Below, in pieces: positions 8,695 to 16,325 of a DNA stretch of 64,000 nucleotides (within the stretch, counting starts at the first letter, position 1; every line of letters begins with the position of its first letter). The stretch spans positions 62,001 through 126,000 of the forward strand of contig QZEE01000005.1 of assembly GCA_009917445.1 (NCBI GenBank). Direction: 5' to 3'. The notes under the pieces are model-generated. The model did not search any database, was not told the origin of the DNA, and saw nothing but the letters and a program-made list of their open reading frames with translations. The translations under genes and the position numbers were made by a program. Source of the DNA: a bacterium D16-76. Lineage in GTDB: Bacteria; Bacillota; Clostridia; Oscillospirales; Acutalibacteraceae.

Positions 8695-8790
8695 AGGTAC
8701 GCCAAGGGAGGTAGGCGTCAACCTGAAGCAGGGCTACAACGGCGACCTGACTTCCCGCCAGGCCGGCTCTGTGGGCGGCCAGATGGTCAA
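8695..8790 (+). pseudogene. Fragment of an alpha/beta-type small acid-soluble spore protein gene
   Basis: Immediately after the recombinase stop the frame reads EVGVNLKQGYNGDLTSRQ and then AGSVGGQMV. This is the conserved C-terminal core of alpha/beta SASPs, which coat DNA in spores. No start codon or N-terminal half exists in this frame (a stop lies at 8675), and an apparent extra G at about 8706-8708 separates it from YAK in the neighbouring frame. After QMV the sequence stops resembling SASP. It looks like the part of a spore gene left beside the end of the recombinase element. Confidence 0.65.
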
Positions 8791-8897
8791 CATCATGACA
8801 CCCACACGAAATGCGACATACACACGGGAAAACCGCACAGCGCCAGGGCACAGCCAGCAGGTAGAGTATGGAGCCTCCATAACCGCATAACAAAAAA

Positions 8898-8939
8898 CCA
8901 GTACACGCAAGCCGATATAGCTTCGTGTGCTGGTTTTTT
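8898..8939 (+). terminator. Intrinsic terminator after the recombinase region
   Basis: A 10-bp stem, CCAGTACACG with CGTGTGCTGG (two G-U pairs allowed), plus an inner AAGC/GCTT extension, followed by TTTTTT. A-rich sequence on the other side would let it work in both directions. Confidence 0.85.
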
Positions 8940-8996
8940 CTTTCTAAACCCAGGTAAATTACAGCCCTACAGAAAGGCAAAGCCAAGCGTTTTGCT

Positions 8997-9111
8997 AACC
9001 TATACTTTACCGAACAAGAAAAAATTTTTAAATATAGGCTTATTTTCTGCGTATAACTGCCGAATTACCTAGTGTAAGCAGCTAGGAAATAAATTTGTAA
9101 AAGTATAGGTT
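8997..9111. other. 12-bp inverted repeat upstream of csrA
   Basis: AACCTATACTTT (8997-9008) and AAAGTATAGGTT (9100-9111) form perfect arms 91 bases apart in an AT-rich stretch before csrA. No clear sigma-A or sigma-28 promoter was found here. The arms may be regulatory or mark an element edge. Confidence 0.5.
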
Positions 9112-9148
9112 TCCAAAAATTTCTCAACTCCAAGGAAGGGGTGGCTGG

Positions 9149-9406
9149 ATGCTTTCTTTACAGCTGAAATCAGGAGATTATGTGACCATTGGCGGCAACA
9201 TTGTCGTACAGGTCTACCAAAACGGCCCGGGGTTCCGCATGGCTATAAAGGCCCCCAGGGACGTACCTATTTTGCGCGGCGACCTGCTGGAACGTCAAGG
9301 CGGCGCGCGCCCGGAGGGTCTGCACGAAAAGCAGCCCAAGGCCCCCTCGCGGCGGGCACGGGACGCGGCGCGGCTGGAAAAATTGGTGGAGAAGCCGCAG
9401 GATTAG
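9149..9406 (+). CDS. csrA: CsrA-like translational regulator with a basic C-terminal tail
   Basis: An 85-residue RNA-binding protein. Residues 1-50 follow the CsrA plan (MLSLQLKSGDYVTIGGNIVV, then MAIKAPRDVPILRGDLLER). The family's IEAPKDV turn appears as IKAPRDV, and the conserved Arg of the last strand is present (ILRGDL). The remaining 35 residues are a Lys/Arg/Ala-rich tail absent from textbook CsrA. AAGGAAGGGGTGG precedes the ATG. CsrA dimers block translation by binding GGA in hairpin loops; the next gene is flagellin, whose leader carries such a site. Divergence from typical CsrA leaves some doubt about identity. Confidence 0.85.
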   Translation: MLSLQLKSGDYVTIGGNIVVQVYQNGPGFRMAIKAPRDVPILRGDLLERQGGARPEGLHEKQPKAPSRRARDAARLEKLVEKPQD

Positions 9407-9407
9407 G

Positions 9408-9437
9408 TTTCAACAGCCCTGCGCAGGCTGTTTGAAA
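9408..9437 (+). other. Hairpin after csrA
   Basis: TTTCAA-CAGCC pairs with GGCTG-TTGAAA with one bulged T. It begins just after the csrA stop and lacks a T run, so it is more likely a stability or processing element than a terminator. Confidence 0.6.
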
Positions 9438-9465
9438 TATACCATTGTGCAGAGCGCTTTGGCAG

Positions 9466-9544
9466 CCCGGCCGGATGCGGGAGCGGCAAAGCACAACGCC
9501 AGGCGTGAAGGATCACGCCTGCTAACAAATATTTTTTGAAGGAG
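9466..9544 (+). promoter_or_regulatory. Candidate CsrA-binding sites in the flagellin leader
   Basis: Arms CAGGCGTGA (9500-9508) and TCACGCCTG (9513-9521) form a perfect 9-bp stem whose loop is AGGA. The ribosome-binding site GAAGGAG (9538-9544) supplies a second GGA. An upstream CCCG/CGGG stem (9466-9481) also shows GGA in its loop. This is the layout by which CsrA represses flagellin translation in Bacillus: one hairpin site and one site over the Shine-Dalgarno. Binding is inferred. Confidence 0.72.
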
Positions 9545-9553
9545 CAAAAAATT

Positions 9554-11743
9554 ATGCGTATCCAACACAACATCATGGCGATGAACGCCTACCGGAACTA
9601 CAACACCAACACGTCCGCCCTTAGTAAGAACCTTGAGAAGCTGTCTTCCGGCTACAAGATCAACCGCGCTGGCGACGACGCCGCCGGCCTGGCCATTTCG
9701 GAGAAAATGCGCGCGCAGATCACCGGCCTGAACGCCGCTTCCAAGAACGTGAAGGACGGCATCAGCCTGGTAAAAACCGCTGAGGGCGCCATGCAGGAAA
9801 TCCAGGACATGCTCAACCGCATGGACTACCTGGCCACCCAGTCCGCCAACGGCACCTACGACGACGAGGTTGACCGCTACAACCTGCAGAAGGAAGTCAA
9901 CCAGCTCCGTTCTGAAATCGACCGCATCGCGGACAGCGCCAACTTCAACGGCATCAAGCTGCTGGACGGCAGCCTGGACGTAAAGAAGACCAACGTAGGC
10001 GAGGTTAAGGCGGAAGCCGGCACGGTCAGCTCCATCGTTACTTCCAGCGTGGGCAATGCACTGGGCACCAACACCATCCTGCACAGCGATGGCGTTGAAG
10101 CTGCTGAGACCCAGTTCGGCGTTGACCTGCACGAAGTGAAATTTGGCAATGGCAACGGCGAGACCCTTACCTTAGAAATCGGCAGTAACAAATTCACCTT
10201 GGCTGGTGATGGCACCGGCGAGCTAGATGCCGCAGGCATCGCTGCCGCTTTCGCGGCTGGCAAATTTAAGGATGTAAATAGCAGCGCTGTTAACGCTACC
10301 GCTGTTCAGCTGACCGACGGCACCGAAACAGGCAACTTCACAGCGGAAGCCAAGGGCAACCGCCTCGTCTTTACCCAGGCGGCTGGCGAACCCCCTGTGG
10401 ACGGCGATATGAGTGTTAAGGTTTCCGGCGCAGGCGCTGCTGGCGCGGCGGCTACTGCTGCAAAGGCCGAAGCCACTTTGACCTATAGCGCTACACCGAC
10501 TTGGGCTGACGCCGATACAGTTGCTTTCAGCAGCACTGGTGGCGCTACAAATTTGAACATGACCGCAACCTTTGACGGCACTAGCTGGAATGTTACAGGT
10601 GCGCCGGCTGGATATACTGCCACCTTTGATGGTACTAAGCTGACACTGACCTCCGATACCGAAGGTGAGACTGGTGAAACGAATCATGAATTCGGCACTA
10701 TTACCGCAACGGTTGCCTGTGCTGGTACCGCTGGTGTCACTGCAACTATTGCGGATACCTTTACTGATGGCACCGACGCTGCCGCAGCAGGTGCCTCCAG
10801 TGTAACCGGCGACTACAACACCACCACCACCGTTACCACGCAGGGCGTAGAAGAGGCCGCGGGCCGCCTGGCCAGTGGCGTTGCCACCTTGACTGCTAAA
10901 GAATTTGCTGACGGCAGCATCATCAAGATTGGCGACAAGGACTACACCATCACCACCGACGCCGCCAAGAAGGGCAACGCAGACACCGTTTATGTTGGCG
11001 ACCTGACCTTGACGGACGCCGCTGGCCTGAAAGAAGCCATCGACCGCCTGTCCGTTGCCGCCGACAGCAATAGTGTATGGACCATCGGCCACGGCGCTAC
11101 CGCCGGGCAGGTCACCTTCGTAGAGAAGGTGGACAAAGACGGCAAGAGCTACACCGACCTGAACTCCACCGACGGCAAGCTCAACGACGGCGCTTTTGAC
11201 CTGAGCAAAGAGGACATCATCAAGAGCACCTTCGGCACCGTTACCGGCAAGGTAGAAGCAGAGGCCGGCGAGAATGGCAAGCCCTTGACCCTGCAGATCG
11301 GCGACACTTCCGACGATTACAACCAGTTGAAGGTTGGCGTAGGCGACATGCACGTTGCCGCCATGGGCGTTATGAATAAAGATACGGATGGCAGTCCCAA
11401 CGGCGTACAAGAAAAGGACGGCAAAGCGCAGTCCATCGCCAATATCGACATCAGCACCCGCGAGGGCGCTTCCGATGCCATCGACGTAATCAAGGCCGCT
11501 ATCAACTACGTTTCCGGCATCCGCGGCGACCTGGGTGCCACCCAGAACCGTTTGGAGCACACCGCCAACAACCTGTCCGTCATGGCCGAAAACATCCAGG
11601 ATGCCGAGTCCACCATCCGCGACACAGACGTTGCCGAGGAAATGATGGCCTATACCAAGAACAACATCCTGATCCAGAGCGCACAGGCCATGCTGGCCCA
11701 GGCCAACGCCGTGCCCCAGGGCGTCCTGCAGCTCTTAGGCTAA
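9554..11743 (+). CDS. fliC: Flagellin with a large central domain
   Basis: A 729-residue flagellar filament subunit. The N-terminal D0/D1 region (residues 1-140: MRIQHNIMAMNAYRNYN, INRAGDDAAGLAISEKMR) and the C-terminal D1/D0 region (last 90 residues, ending AQAMLAQANAVPQGVLQLLG) are highly conserved. The middle, about 140-640, is an Ala/Thr/Gly/Asp-rich variable domain, much larger than in the 270-residue flagellins, and would face the outside of the filament. ATG 9554 is chosen because GAAGGAG lies 9 bases upstream and MRIQHN is the classic start. It lies in the same direction as csrA, 147 bases downstream; no separate sigma-28 promoter was seen. Confidence 0.97.
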   Translation: MRIQHNIMAMNAYRNYNTNTSALSKNLEKLSSGYKINRAGDDAAGLAISEKMRAQITGLNAASKNVKDGISLVKTAEGAMQEIQDMLNRMDYLATQSANGTYDDEVDRYNLQKEVNQLRSEIDRIADSANFNGIKLLDGSLDVKKTNVGEVKAEAGTVSSIVTSSVGNALGTNTILHSDGVEAAETQFGVDLHEVKFGNGNGETLTLEIGSNKFTLAGDGTGELDAAGIAAAFAAGKFKDVNSSAVNATAVQLTDGTETGNFTAEAKGNRLVFTQAAGEPPVDGDMSVKVSGAGAAGAAATAAKAEATLTYSATPTWADADTVAFSSTGGATNLNMTATFDGTSWNVTGAPAGYTATFDGTKLTLTSDTEGETGETNHEFGTITATVACAGTAGVTATIADTFTDGTDAAAAGASSVTGDYNTTTTVTTQGVEEAAGRLASGVATLTAKEFADGSIIKIGDKDYTITTDAAKKGNADTVYVGDLTLTDAAGLKEAIDRLSVAADSNSVWTIGHGATAGQVTFVEKVDKDGKSYTDLNSTDGKLNDGAFDLSKEDIIKSTFGTVTGKVEAEAGENGKPLTLQIGDTSDDYNQLKVGVGDMHVAAMGVMNKDTDGSPNGVQEKDGKAQSIANIDISTREGASDAIDVIKAAINYVSGIRGDLGATQNRLEHTANNLSVMAENIQDAESTIRDTDVAEEMMAYTKNNILIQSAQAMLAQANAVPQGVLQLLG

Positions 11744-11783
11744 GCCGCGAGGCCGTTGTTTTACAAATTAAAGAGTACAAACG

Positions 11784-11815
11784 GAGGACGGGTTTTGTGC
11801 CCGTCCTCTTTCTTT
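11784..11815 (+). terminator. Flagellin terminator
   Basis: A 9-bp stem, GAGGACGGG with CCCGTCCTC, and a 7-base loop, followed by TTTCTTTATTTTT. The T run overlaps the end of the convergent doc gene. Confidence 0.92.
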
Positions 11816-12197
11816 ATTTTTCCACCCGATGCCCCCGCACCCACGCCAAAATTTCCTCATACCCCGCACGCCCCGCCGCGGCATCCAGCCCCAGCCTGAT
11901 CAATTCCTCCTGGGCATAGCGCAGAGTTATCCCATTGAGCTCCAGCGTCACCAGCATGGCAAGCATGCCCACCCGCTTGTTGCCGTCCACAAAAGCGTGG
12001 TTCGCAACCAACGCGAAGGCCAGCCGCGCCGCCTTTTCCTCCACCGCAGGGTATTGCTCCACCTCGCCAAAAGCCGCGTCCACGCTCCATACGGCGGATT
12101 CCAGCAAGCCCCGGTCACGCAGGCCGGGGCTGCCGCCTGTTGCCGCCAGCAGCTTTTCATGGAGCAAAACCACTTCGTCCACAGTTAGCCTGATCAT
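11814..12197 (-). CDS. doc: Doc-type (Fic fold) toxin
   Basis: A 127-residue protein with HAFVDGNKRVG, the Fic/Doc motif HxFxDGNKR, near residue 66. Doc toxins phosphorylate elongation factor Tu and so stop translation. The start at 12197 overlaps the antitoxin stop in an ATGA arrangement, so the toxin is translated after its antitoxin. Length matches the family and the active-site motif is intact, so the toxin is probably functional. The pair lies between flagellin and a mobile-element remnant, a usual place for addiction modules. Confidence 0.92.
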   Translation of the reverse strand: MIRLTVDEVVLLHEKLLAATGGSPGLRDRGLLESAVWSVDAAFGEVEQYPAVEEKAARLAFALVANHAFVDGNKRVGMLAMLVTLELNGITLRYAQEELIRLGLDAAAGRAGYEEILAWVRGHRVEK

Positions 12198-12430
12198 TTC
12201 GCCAACTCCCGGAAAGCCTCCAAGTTTTCCGCAATAATCTGGTCAGCCGCCGCGTTTACCCTTTCCCGGCGCTGGGCCTGGTCGTATGCGGAAAAATCCA
12301 ACACTACATAGCGGGGCTTGTTGTTCTTCAAAATTACAGCCAGCCCCGACTCGTCCACCAGTCGGGCGACTTTGGAAAAATTCTGGTTCGCCTCTGTCAT
12401 GGGCACCAGCACGTCTGTGTTGACGGTCAT
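12194..12430 (-). CDS. phd: Phd/YefM-family antitoxin
   Basis: A 78-residue antitoxin. The N-terminal part (VPMTEANQNFSKVARLVDE) is the Phd/YefM DNA-binding fold, followed by LKNNKPRYVVLDFSAYDQ. The C-terminal helix (residues 55-78) would wrap the Doc toxin. GAGGTGA lies 6 bases before ATG 12430. These antitoxins usually repress their own promoter, here helped by repeated TATACTAT motifs. Confidence 0.92.
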   Translation of the reverse strand: MTVNTDVLVPMTEANQNFSKVARLVDESGLAVILKNNKPRYVVLDFSAYDQAQRRERVNAAADQIIAENLEAFRELAK

Positions 12431-12478
12431 AGTATATCACCTCAACTATAGTATACACAGATTATAGGACAAAATCAA
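12431..12478 (-). promoter_or_regulatory. phd-doc promoter and probable operator
   Basis: On the minus strand TTGATT (12473-12478) and TATACT (12450-12455) are 17 bases apart. TATACTAT occurs twice, once as the -10 region and once next to the ATG (12431-12436 core), a likely antitoxin operator pair. Confidence 0.7.
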
Positions 12479-12938
12479 CCTATATTTTGTAGGACATAGA
12501 AGTAATTCTATTGTGTTTTCAAGCTCGCAACGCGAGGCGGCAAGGGATATTTTTTCTGATATTATAGGTAGTGTGGAGAGCTGTCATGGAAAAATTTGCT
12601 TTTGGTCAGCGATAAAATCTTCGCTGCATCCGTCTAAAAACAAAAAAATTTCGTTCTTTAGTCTCAGAATCAACTATGCAAATTGCGCCCTTAATTCGGG
12701 AGATTATGGCCTAACTGTTATATTGCATAAAATTTAAAAGGAAGTCTTCCGAAAATTCTACACAAAATCCGTGAAGTGGAGATTGACAGGAGGATTTGAA
12801 AGTTGTAGAATATATATGTAAAAGTATATAGAATTATAGGTTTGTGCTTAAAAAGTGGCATTTTACCCTGACAACAGGTGGAATGCCGCTTTTTTATGCC
12901 CATTTTTAACATACAAAAATTTTTCAAGGAGTGATGCT
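12479..12938. other. AT-rich spacer without a supported gene
   Basis: About 460 bases, clearly richer in A and T than the surroundings. Short open frames exist but none has a credible ribosome-binding site with family resemblance. A terminator-like hairpin occupies 12854-12895. The base composition suggests DNA brought in with the mobile element to the right. Confidence 0.6.
12854..12895 (+). terminator. Terminator-like hairpin before the HTH gene
   Basis: AGTGGCATT pairs with AATGCCGCT (one G-U), with an inner TACC/GGTG contact, followed by TTTTTT. It lies 44 bases upstream of the HTH gene start, so it either ends a leftward-origin transcript or acts as an attenuator. Confidence 0.7.
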
Positions 12939-13730
12939 ATGGCAATTTTCCGAACAAAGCACGACAAGGACTTCACCGTGATGAGCAACCACCACCTGCG
13001 AGACCCTGCCCTGTCCCTTAAGGCCAAGGGCTTACTGTCGCAAATGCTGGCCCTGCCGGCTGATTGGAACTACTCTATCGCGGGGCTGGCCTACATCAAC
13101 CGGGAGGGTATTAAGGCGATCCGTTCGGCAATCAACGAGCTGGAGCAGGCGGGGTATCTACGACGGTGCCAGCGGCGTGCGGCAGGGAAAATCACCGACA
13201 CGGAATATACTGTGTATGAGCGGCCACTGTGCCAAAACGCACCGGTGGAAAAACCACCGGTAGGAAAAGGCACACAATTAAATAAAGAAGAACCAAGTAT
13301 AGATAAAAGGAAAGGGAGCGCCCAGATGGACGCCCCCTTTCCTATCTTATCAGAGAAAGGATGTGATTGTGAATCCTATAACCAGCTTATCAAAGAAAAC
13401 ATTGAGTATGAGCATCTCATAGCCAATTCGGTCGTGGACAAGCCCCTGTTGGACGAACTGGTGTCCATCATAGTGGAAACGGTCTGCACGCGAAGTAAGA
13501 CCATCCGCGTGGCCGGGGCCGAGTACCCTGCCGAACTGGTGCGCGGTCGTTTCCTCAAGCTGGACAGCAGTCACATAGAATATGCCGCTGGCTGCCTGCG
13601 GGCGAACGTAACAGACATCCGTAATATCAGGCAGTATTTGCGCACTGTACTCTTTAATGCGCCTGTGACAATGGAGAGCTATTATGCTGCCAGGGTGGCC
13701 CATGACATGGCTATAGGCCAAAAGGCTTGA
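12939..13730 (+). CDS. Replication-initiator-like helix-turn-helix protein of a mobilizable element
   Basis: A 263-residue protein opening MAIFRTKHDKDFTVMSNHHL, then SLKAKGLLSQMLALPADWNY and YINREGIKAIRSAINELE. This is the winged-helix start shared by HTH/replication-initiator-like proteins of clostridial conjugative and mobilizable elements. The C-terminal half (about 170-255) resembles the DUF6017-type domain often attached to it. AAGGAGTGATGCT precedes ATG 12939. It heads a short set with a MobC-like gene and a serine recombinase. A role in element replication or regulation is inferred. Confidence 0.75.
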   Translation: MAIFRTKHDKDFTVMSNHHLRDPALSLKAKGLLSQMLALPADWNYSIAGLAYINREGIKAIRSAINELEQAGYLRRCQRRAAGKITDTEYTVYERPLCQNAPVEKPPVGKGTQLNKEEPSIDKRKGSAQMDAPFPILSEKGCDCESYNQLIKENIEYEHLIANSVVDKPLLDELVSIIVETVCTRSKTIRVAGAEYPAELVRGRFLKLDSSHIEYAAGCLRANVTDIRNIRQYLRTVLFNAPVTMESYYAARVAHDMAIGQKA

Positions 13731-13867
13731 ACCGAGCGGAAGCGAGCTTCAACAGCCTAGCCAGCATCGCATTTGTGCAGACCCTTGTGCGGACAAGTGT
13801 GCAGACAAACACCTGGGCAGGGGCGCCCCCCTGCTACCCTCAAAATTGAAAATGAGAGGATGATTTT

Positions 13868-14203
13868 TTGGAAAGGCAAAGAAAGTTTGACATGAGATTA
13901 ACGGAGCGAGATTTCAAATTATTGGAACGCAGGGCGCGAAAGTGCGGGTTAAGTAAGTCCGCTTATATGCGGCAGATGCTCCACGGCTACAAGCCCAGGG
14001 AATCGCCCCCAGCCGACTACCATGCCATGACGCGGGAATTGAAGGAAATTGGCAACAACATGAACCAGATAGCCTTTATGGCCAACGCCACAGGGCTTGT
14101 GGATGAGGCCGGTTACTATGAGAATGTGTTGGGGCTGCGGGACGCAATTAAACGCATAGAAAAGGCCGTGGTGGGCGTTGCGGGCGAGGATGAAGAGGAG
14201 TGA
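13868..14203 (+). CDS. MobC-like relaxosome protein
   Basis: A 111-residue protein with an N-terminal ribbon-helix-helix stretch (FDMRLTERDFKLLERRARK, GLSKSAYMRQMLHGY). The second half contains LKEIGNNMNQIAFMAN, the hallmark of MobC/relaxosome accessory proteins. Such proteins help a relaxase open DNA at oriT. The start is probably TTG 13868, with GAGAGG upstream; ATG 13892 is the alternative. No relaxase gene follows, so this is likely what remains of a mobilization module. Confidence 0.8.
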   Translation: MERQRKFDMRLTERDFKLLERRARKCGLSKSAYMRQMLHGYKPRESPPADYHAMTRELKEIGNNMNQIAFMANATGLVDEAGYYENVLGLRDAIKRIEKAVVGVAGEDEEE

Positions 14204-14295
14204 CCAGGCAGGACATCCTGCCCTTTTTTGTGCTGGTTGGCATAATTTGGATGTCAACGGGAAAAAATACCAGGGAGCCGAAAGGAGAGATGCTT

Positions 14296-14472
14296 TTGGA
14301 ACATAAGACGAACAAGGACGGAAAGCTAGCCGCACAGCGGGAATCGGTGGCGAAAAAAATCTGGCTGAACTATTATAACAACTATCTGTACGAGCACCAT
14401 CTCATCACCGAAGAAGAAAAAAGGAAAATGCAGCGGAAGATTGAAAGGCAAGGCGGCGGGCTGGGGTGGTAA
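14296..14472 (+). CDS. Small element-borne protein of unknown function
   Basis: About 58 residues, with AKKIWLNYYNNYLYEHHLIT followed by EEEKRKMQRKIERQ. The LITEEEKRKM ending resembles SHOCT-like tails (short helices that follow a G/LITEEE pattern). AAAGGAG upstream fits TTG 14296; ATG 14290 is also possible but too near the ribosome-binding site. It lies between MobC and the recombinase in the same direction. Small proteins in this position are common in clostridial mobile elements, but I know no function. Confidence 0.6.
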   Translation: MEHKTNKDGKLAAQRESVAKKIWLNYYNNYLYEHHLITEEEKRKMQRKIERQGGGLGW

Positions 14473-14547
14473 AGACACCTTGCTTTTTCTCTTCTTGTTT
14501 GATATAATAGTAGAATATGATAAAACGAACTGCAACGGAGGTACAGC

Positions 14548-16215
14548 ATGGATATACATACCATCCGCCAACAGCTTAAGACAAAGGCTATCTACGACCT
14601 GCCCCTGCGGGTCACCTTTTACGCCCGTGTCTCCAGCGAGAAGGATGAGCAACTAAATTCCCTGGGCAACCAGATCGCTTACTATCAGGAATTGATCCGC
14701 AAAAACCCCGCCTGGGAATATGTGGAGGGCTACATCGACGAGGGCCTTTCCGCCGCTACCACCAAAAACCGGGAGAACTTCCACCGCATGGTGGACGATG
14801 GCAAGTCCGGCCTATTCGACTTCATCATCACTAAGGAAATTAGTCGTTTCGCCCGCAACACCCTGGATTCCATCCAGTACACCCGGGAACTCCTGAACGC
14901 CGGGGTGGGGGTCTTCTTCCAAAACGACAACATCAACACCCTGGACGAAGACAGCGAGCTACGCCTGACCATCATGTCCGGCATTGCCCAGGACGAGCTG
15001 CGCAAGCTCAGCAGCCGGGTGAAATTCGGCCACGCCCAGGCCATCAAGAACAGCGTGGTGCTGGGCAACAGCCGCATCTTTGGCTACCGCAAGGAAAACG
15101 GGCGGCTGGCCATTATGGAAGACGAAGCCGTGATGGTGCGGGAACTGTTTGAGCTTTACGCCACGGGCCAGCACAGCATGAAGCAGATCGAGGGCATTTT
15201 CTGGGAGAAGGGCTACCGCAACCATAACGGCAACCGCATTGCCCACACCACCATGTCGGGGATGATCTCCAACCCCAAATATAAGGGCTACTACGTGGGC
15301 AACAAGGTAAAGATTGTTGACCTATTCACGAAAAAGCAGAAATTCCTGCCGCCAGAGGAATGGGTGATGTTCAAGGACGAGACCGGCGAGATCGTGCCTG
15401 CTATTGTGGGCGAGGATTTGTGGGAGCAGGCTAACCTTGTCCTGCGCAGGCGCAGCGAGGACGTGAAAAACCGCCAGGGCATCTGCAACCACGCAAACCT
15501 CCTTACCGGCAAGCTGATCTGCACCCACTGCGGCGCTGCTTACTACCGCCGGGATTCCGTCAGCCGGGACGGCAAAAAGAACAGCAAGTGGGTATGCTCC
15601 GGCAAGATAAAGAACGGCGCGGCATCCTGCCCCTCTTTCGCCATTTATGAAGAGGAGATAAAGCCCCTGCTGTTCCAGGTGTTCCGCGAGACAGAAGCAG
15701 ATGCGGAAGCGCTGGTAGACGAGTATATAGAAATGTACAAGTCTTTGCAGGACGATGGCGACACGGCCAAGCAGGTGGCGGAGTGGAAAAAGAAAATCGA
15801 GCTGGCCCAAAAGAAAAAGTCAAAGCTTTTAGGCTACAACGCCATGGGGGAACTCTCCGATAAGGACTTCCTCTCCATGAACAAAGCCTGCGAACTGGAA
15901 ATCAGCGAGGCCGAAGGGCAGATTTACCAGCTGGAACAGAACCAGCTTTCCCGGGGCGAATTCAAAAAGCACATCGACACCATCCGCCGGGTGCTCCAAA
16001 ATGCCCGGCGGGACGCCGCAGAGGGCATCATCAACAAGGAGTTTGTGGACAAGTATATCGACAAAATCTTCGTGACCCCGGAGGAAGGCCAGATGCTCCT
16101 GCAAATCAAGATATTTACCGGCGAAACCACCGACAAATACCTAGAGAATCTCCGAAGTCGTTCGGGGCACACGTTCAAGAAGATGATCGAAAGCTACGAA
16201 AAGGGCATGAAGTAA
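14548..16215 (+). CDS. Large serine recombinase
   Basis: A 555-residue site-specific recombinase. The resolvase domain shows TFYARVSSEKDEQ, with the catalytic Ser at residue 29, then ITKEISRFARNTLDSI and DELRKLSSRVKFGH. The recombinase domain follows (NPKYKGYYVGNKVK), then a zinc ribbon CTHCGAAYYRRD with a later Cys pair near GKIKNGAASC. A long coiled coil runs around residues 405-480. GGAGG lies 7 bases before ATG 14548. It differs clearly from the recombinase at 6981, so two independent elements are present. It probably moves the HTH-MobC unit. Confidence 0.92.
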   Translation: MDIHTIRQQLKTKAIYDLPLRVTFYARVSSEKDEQLNSLGNQIAYYQELIRKNPAWEYVEGYIDEGLSAATTKNRENFHRMVDDGKSGLFDFIITKEISRFARNTLDSIQYTRELLNAGVGVFFQNDNINTLDEDSELRLTIMSGIAQDELRKLSSRVKFGHAQAIKNSVVLGNSRIFGYRKENGRLAIMEDEAVMVRELFELYATGQHSMKQIEGIFWEKGYRNHNGNRIAHTTMSGMISNPKYKGYYVGNKVKIVDLFTKKQKFLPPEEWVMFKDETGEIVPAIVGEDLWEQANLVLRRRSEDVKNRQGICNHANLLTGKLICTHCGAAYYRRDSVSRDGKKNSKWVCSGKIKNGAASCPSFAIYEEEIKPLLFQVFRETEADAEALVDEYIEMYKSLQDDGDTAKQVAEWKKKIELAQKKKSKLLGYNAMGELSDKDFLSMNKACELEISEAEGQIYQLEQNQLSRGEFKKHIDTIRRVLQNARRDAAEGIINKEFVDKYIDKIFVTPEEGQMLLQIKIFTGETTDKYLENLRSRSGHTFKKMIESYEKGMK

Positions 16216-16254
16216 AAGCCCCGCCCCCTAGCTTTATAAAAAGCCCAGAGGCAA

Positions 16255-16292
16255 AAAACAAGCGGTCCAGGTTTTCCTGGGCCGCTTGTTTC
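16255..16292. terminator. Bidirectional terminator between recombinase and rnf operon
   Basis: ACAAGCGG-T-CCAGG and CCTGG-G-CCGCTTGT form a long stem with a TTTT loop, flanked by an A run on the left and a TTT run on the right. It serves the convergent recombinase and rnfB ends. Confidence 0.85.
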
Positions 16293-16325
16293 CATATACG
16301 TCATATTCTTTTACAGGCCCCCGCC

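Noticed and set aside
8911-8918. GCCGATAT as a sigma-28 -10 for csrA or fliC
   Set aside because: It lies inside the terminator stem and no TAAA box sits at the right distance.
10223-11560. Long open frame opposite flagellin
   Set aside because: Low-complexity Gly/Val/Ala sequence arising from the third-position pattern of the flagellin gene.
12513-12737. 74-codon frame in the AT-rich spacer
   Set aside because: No family resemblance and no good ribosome-binding site.
13740-13860. Possible oriT (TGTGCAGAC repeats and a CCCCCCTGCTACCC stretch before mobC)
   Set aside because: The place is right, but I could match neither a known nick sequence nor a clear inverted repeat.
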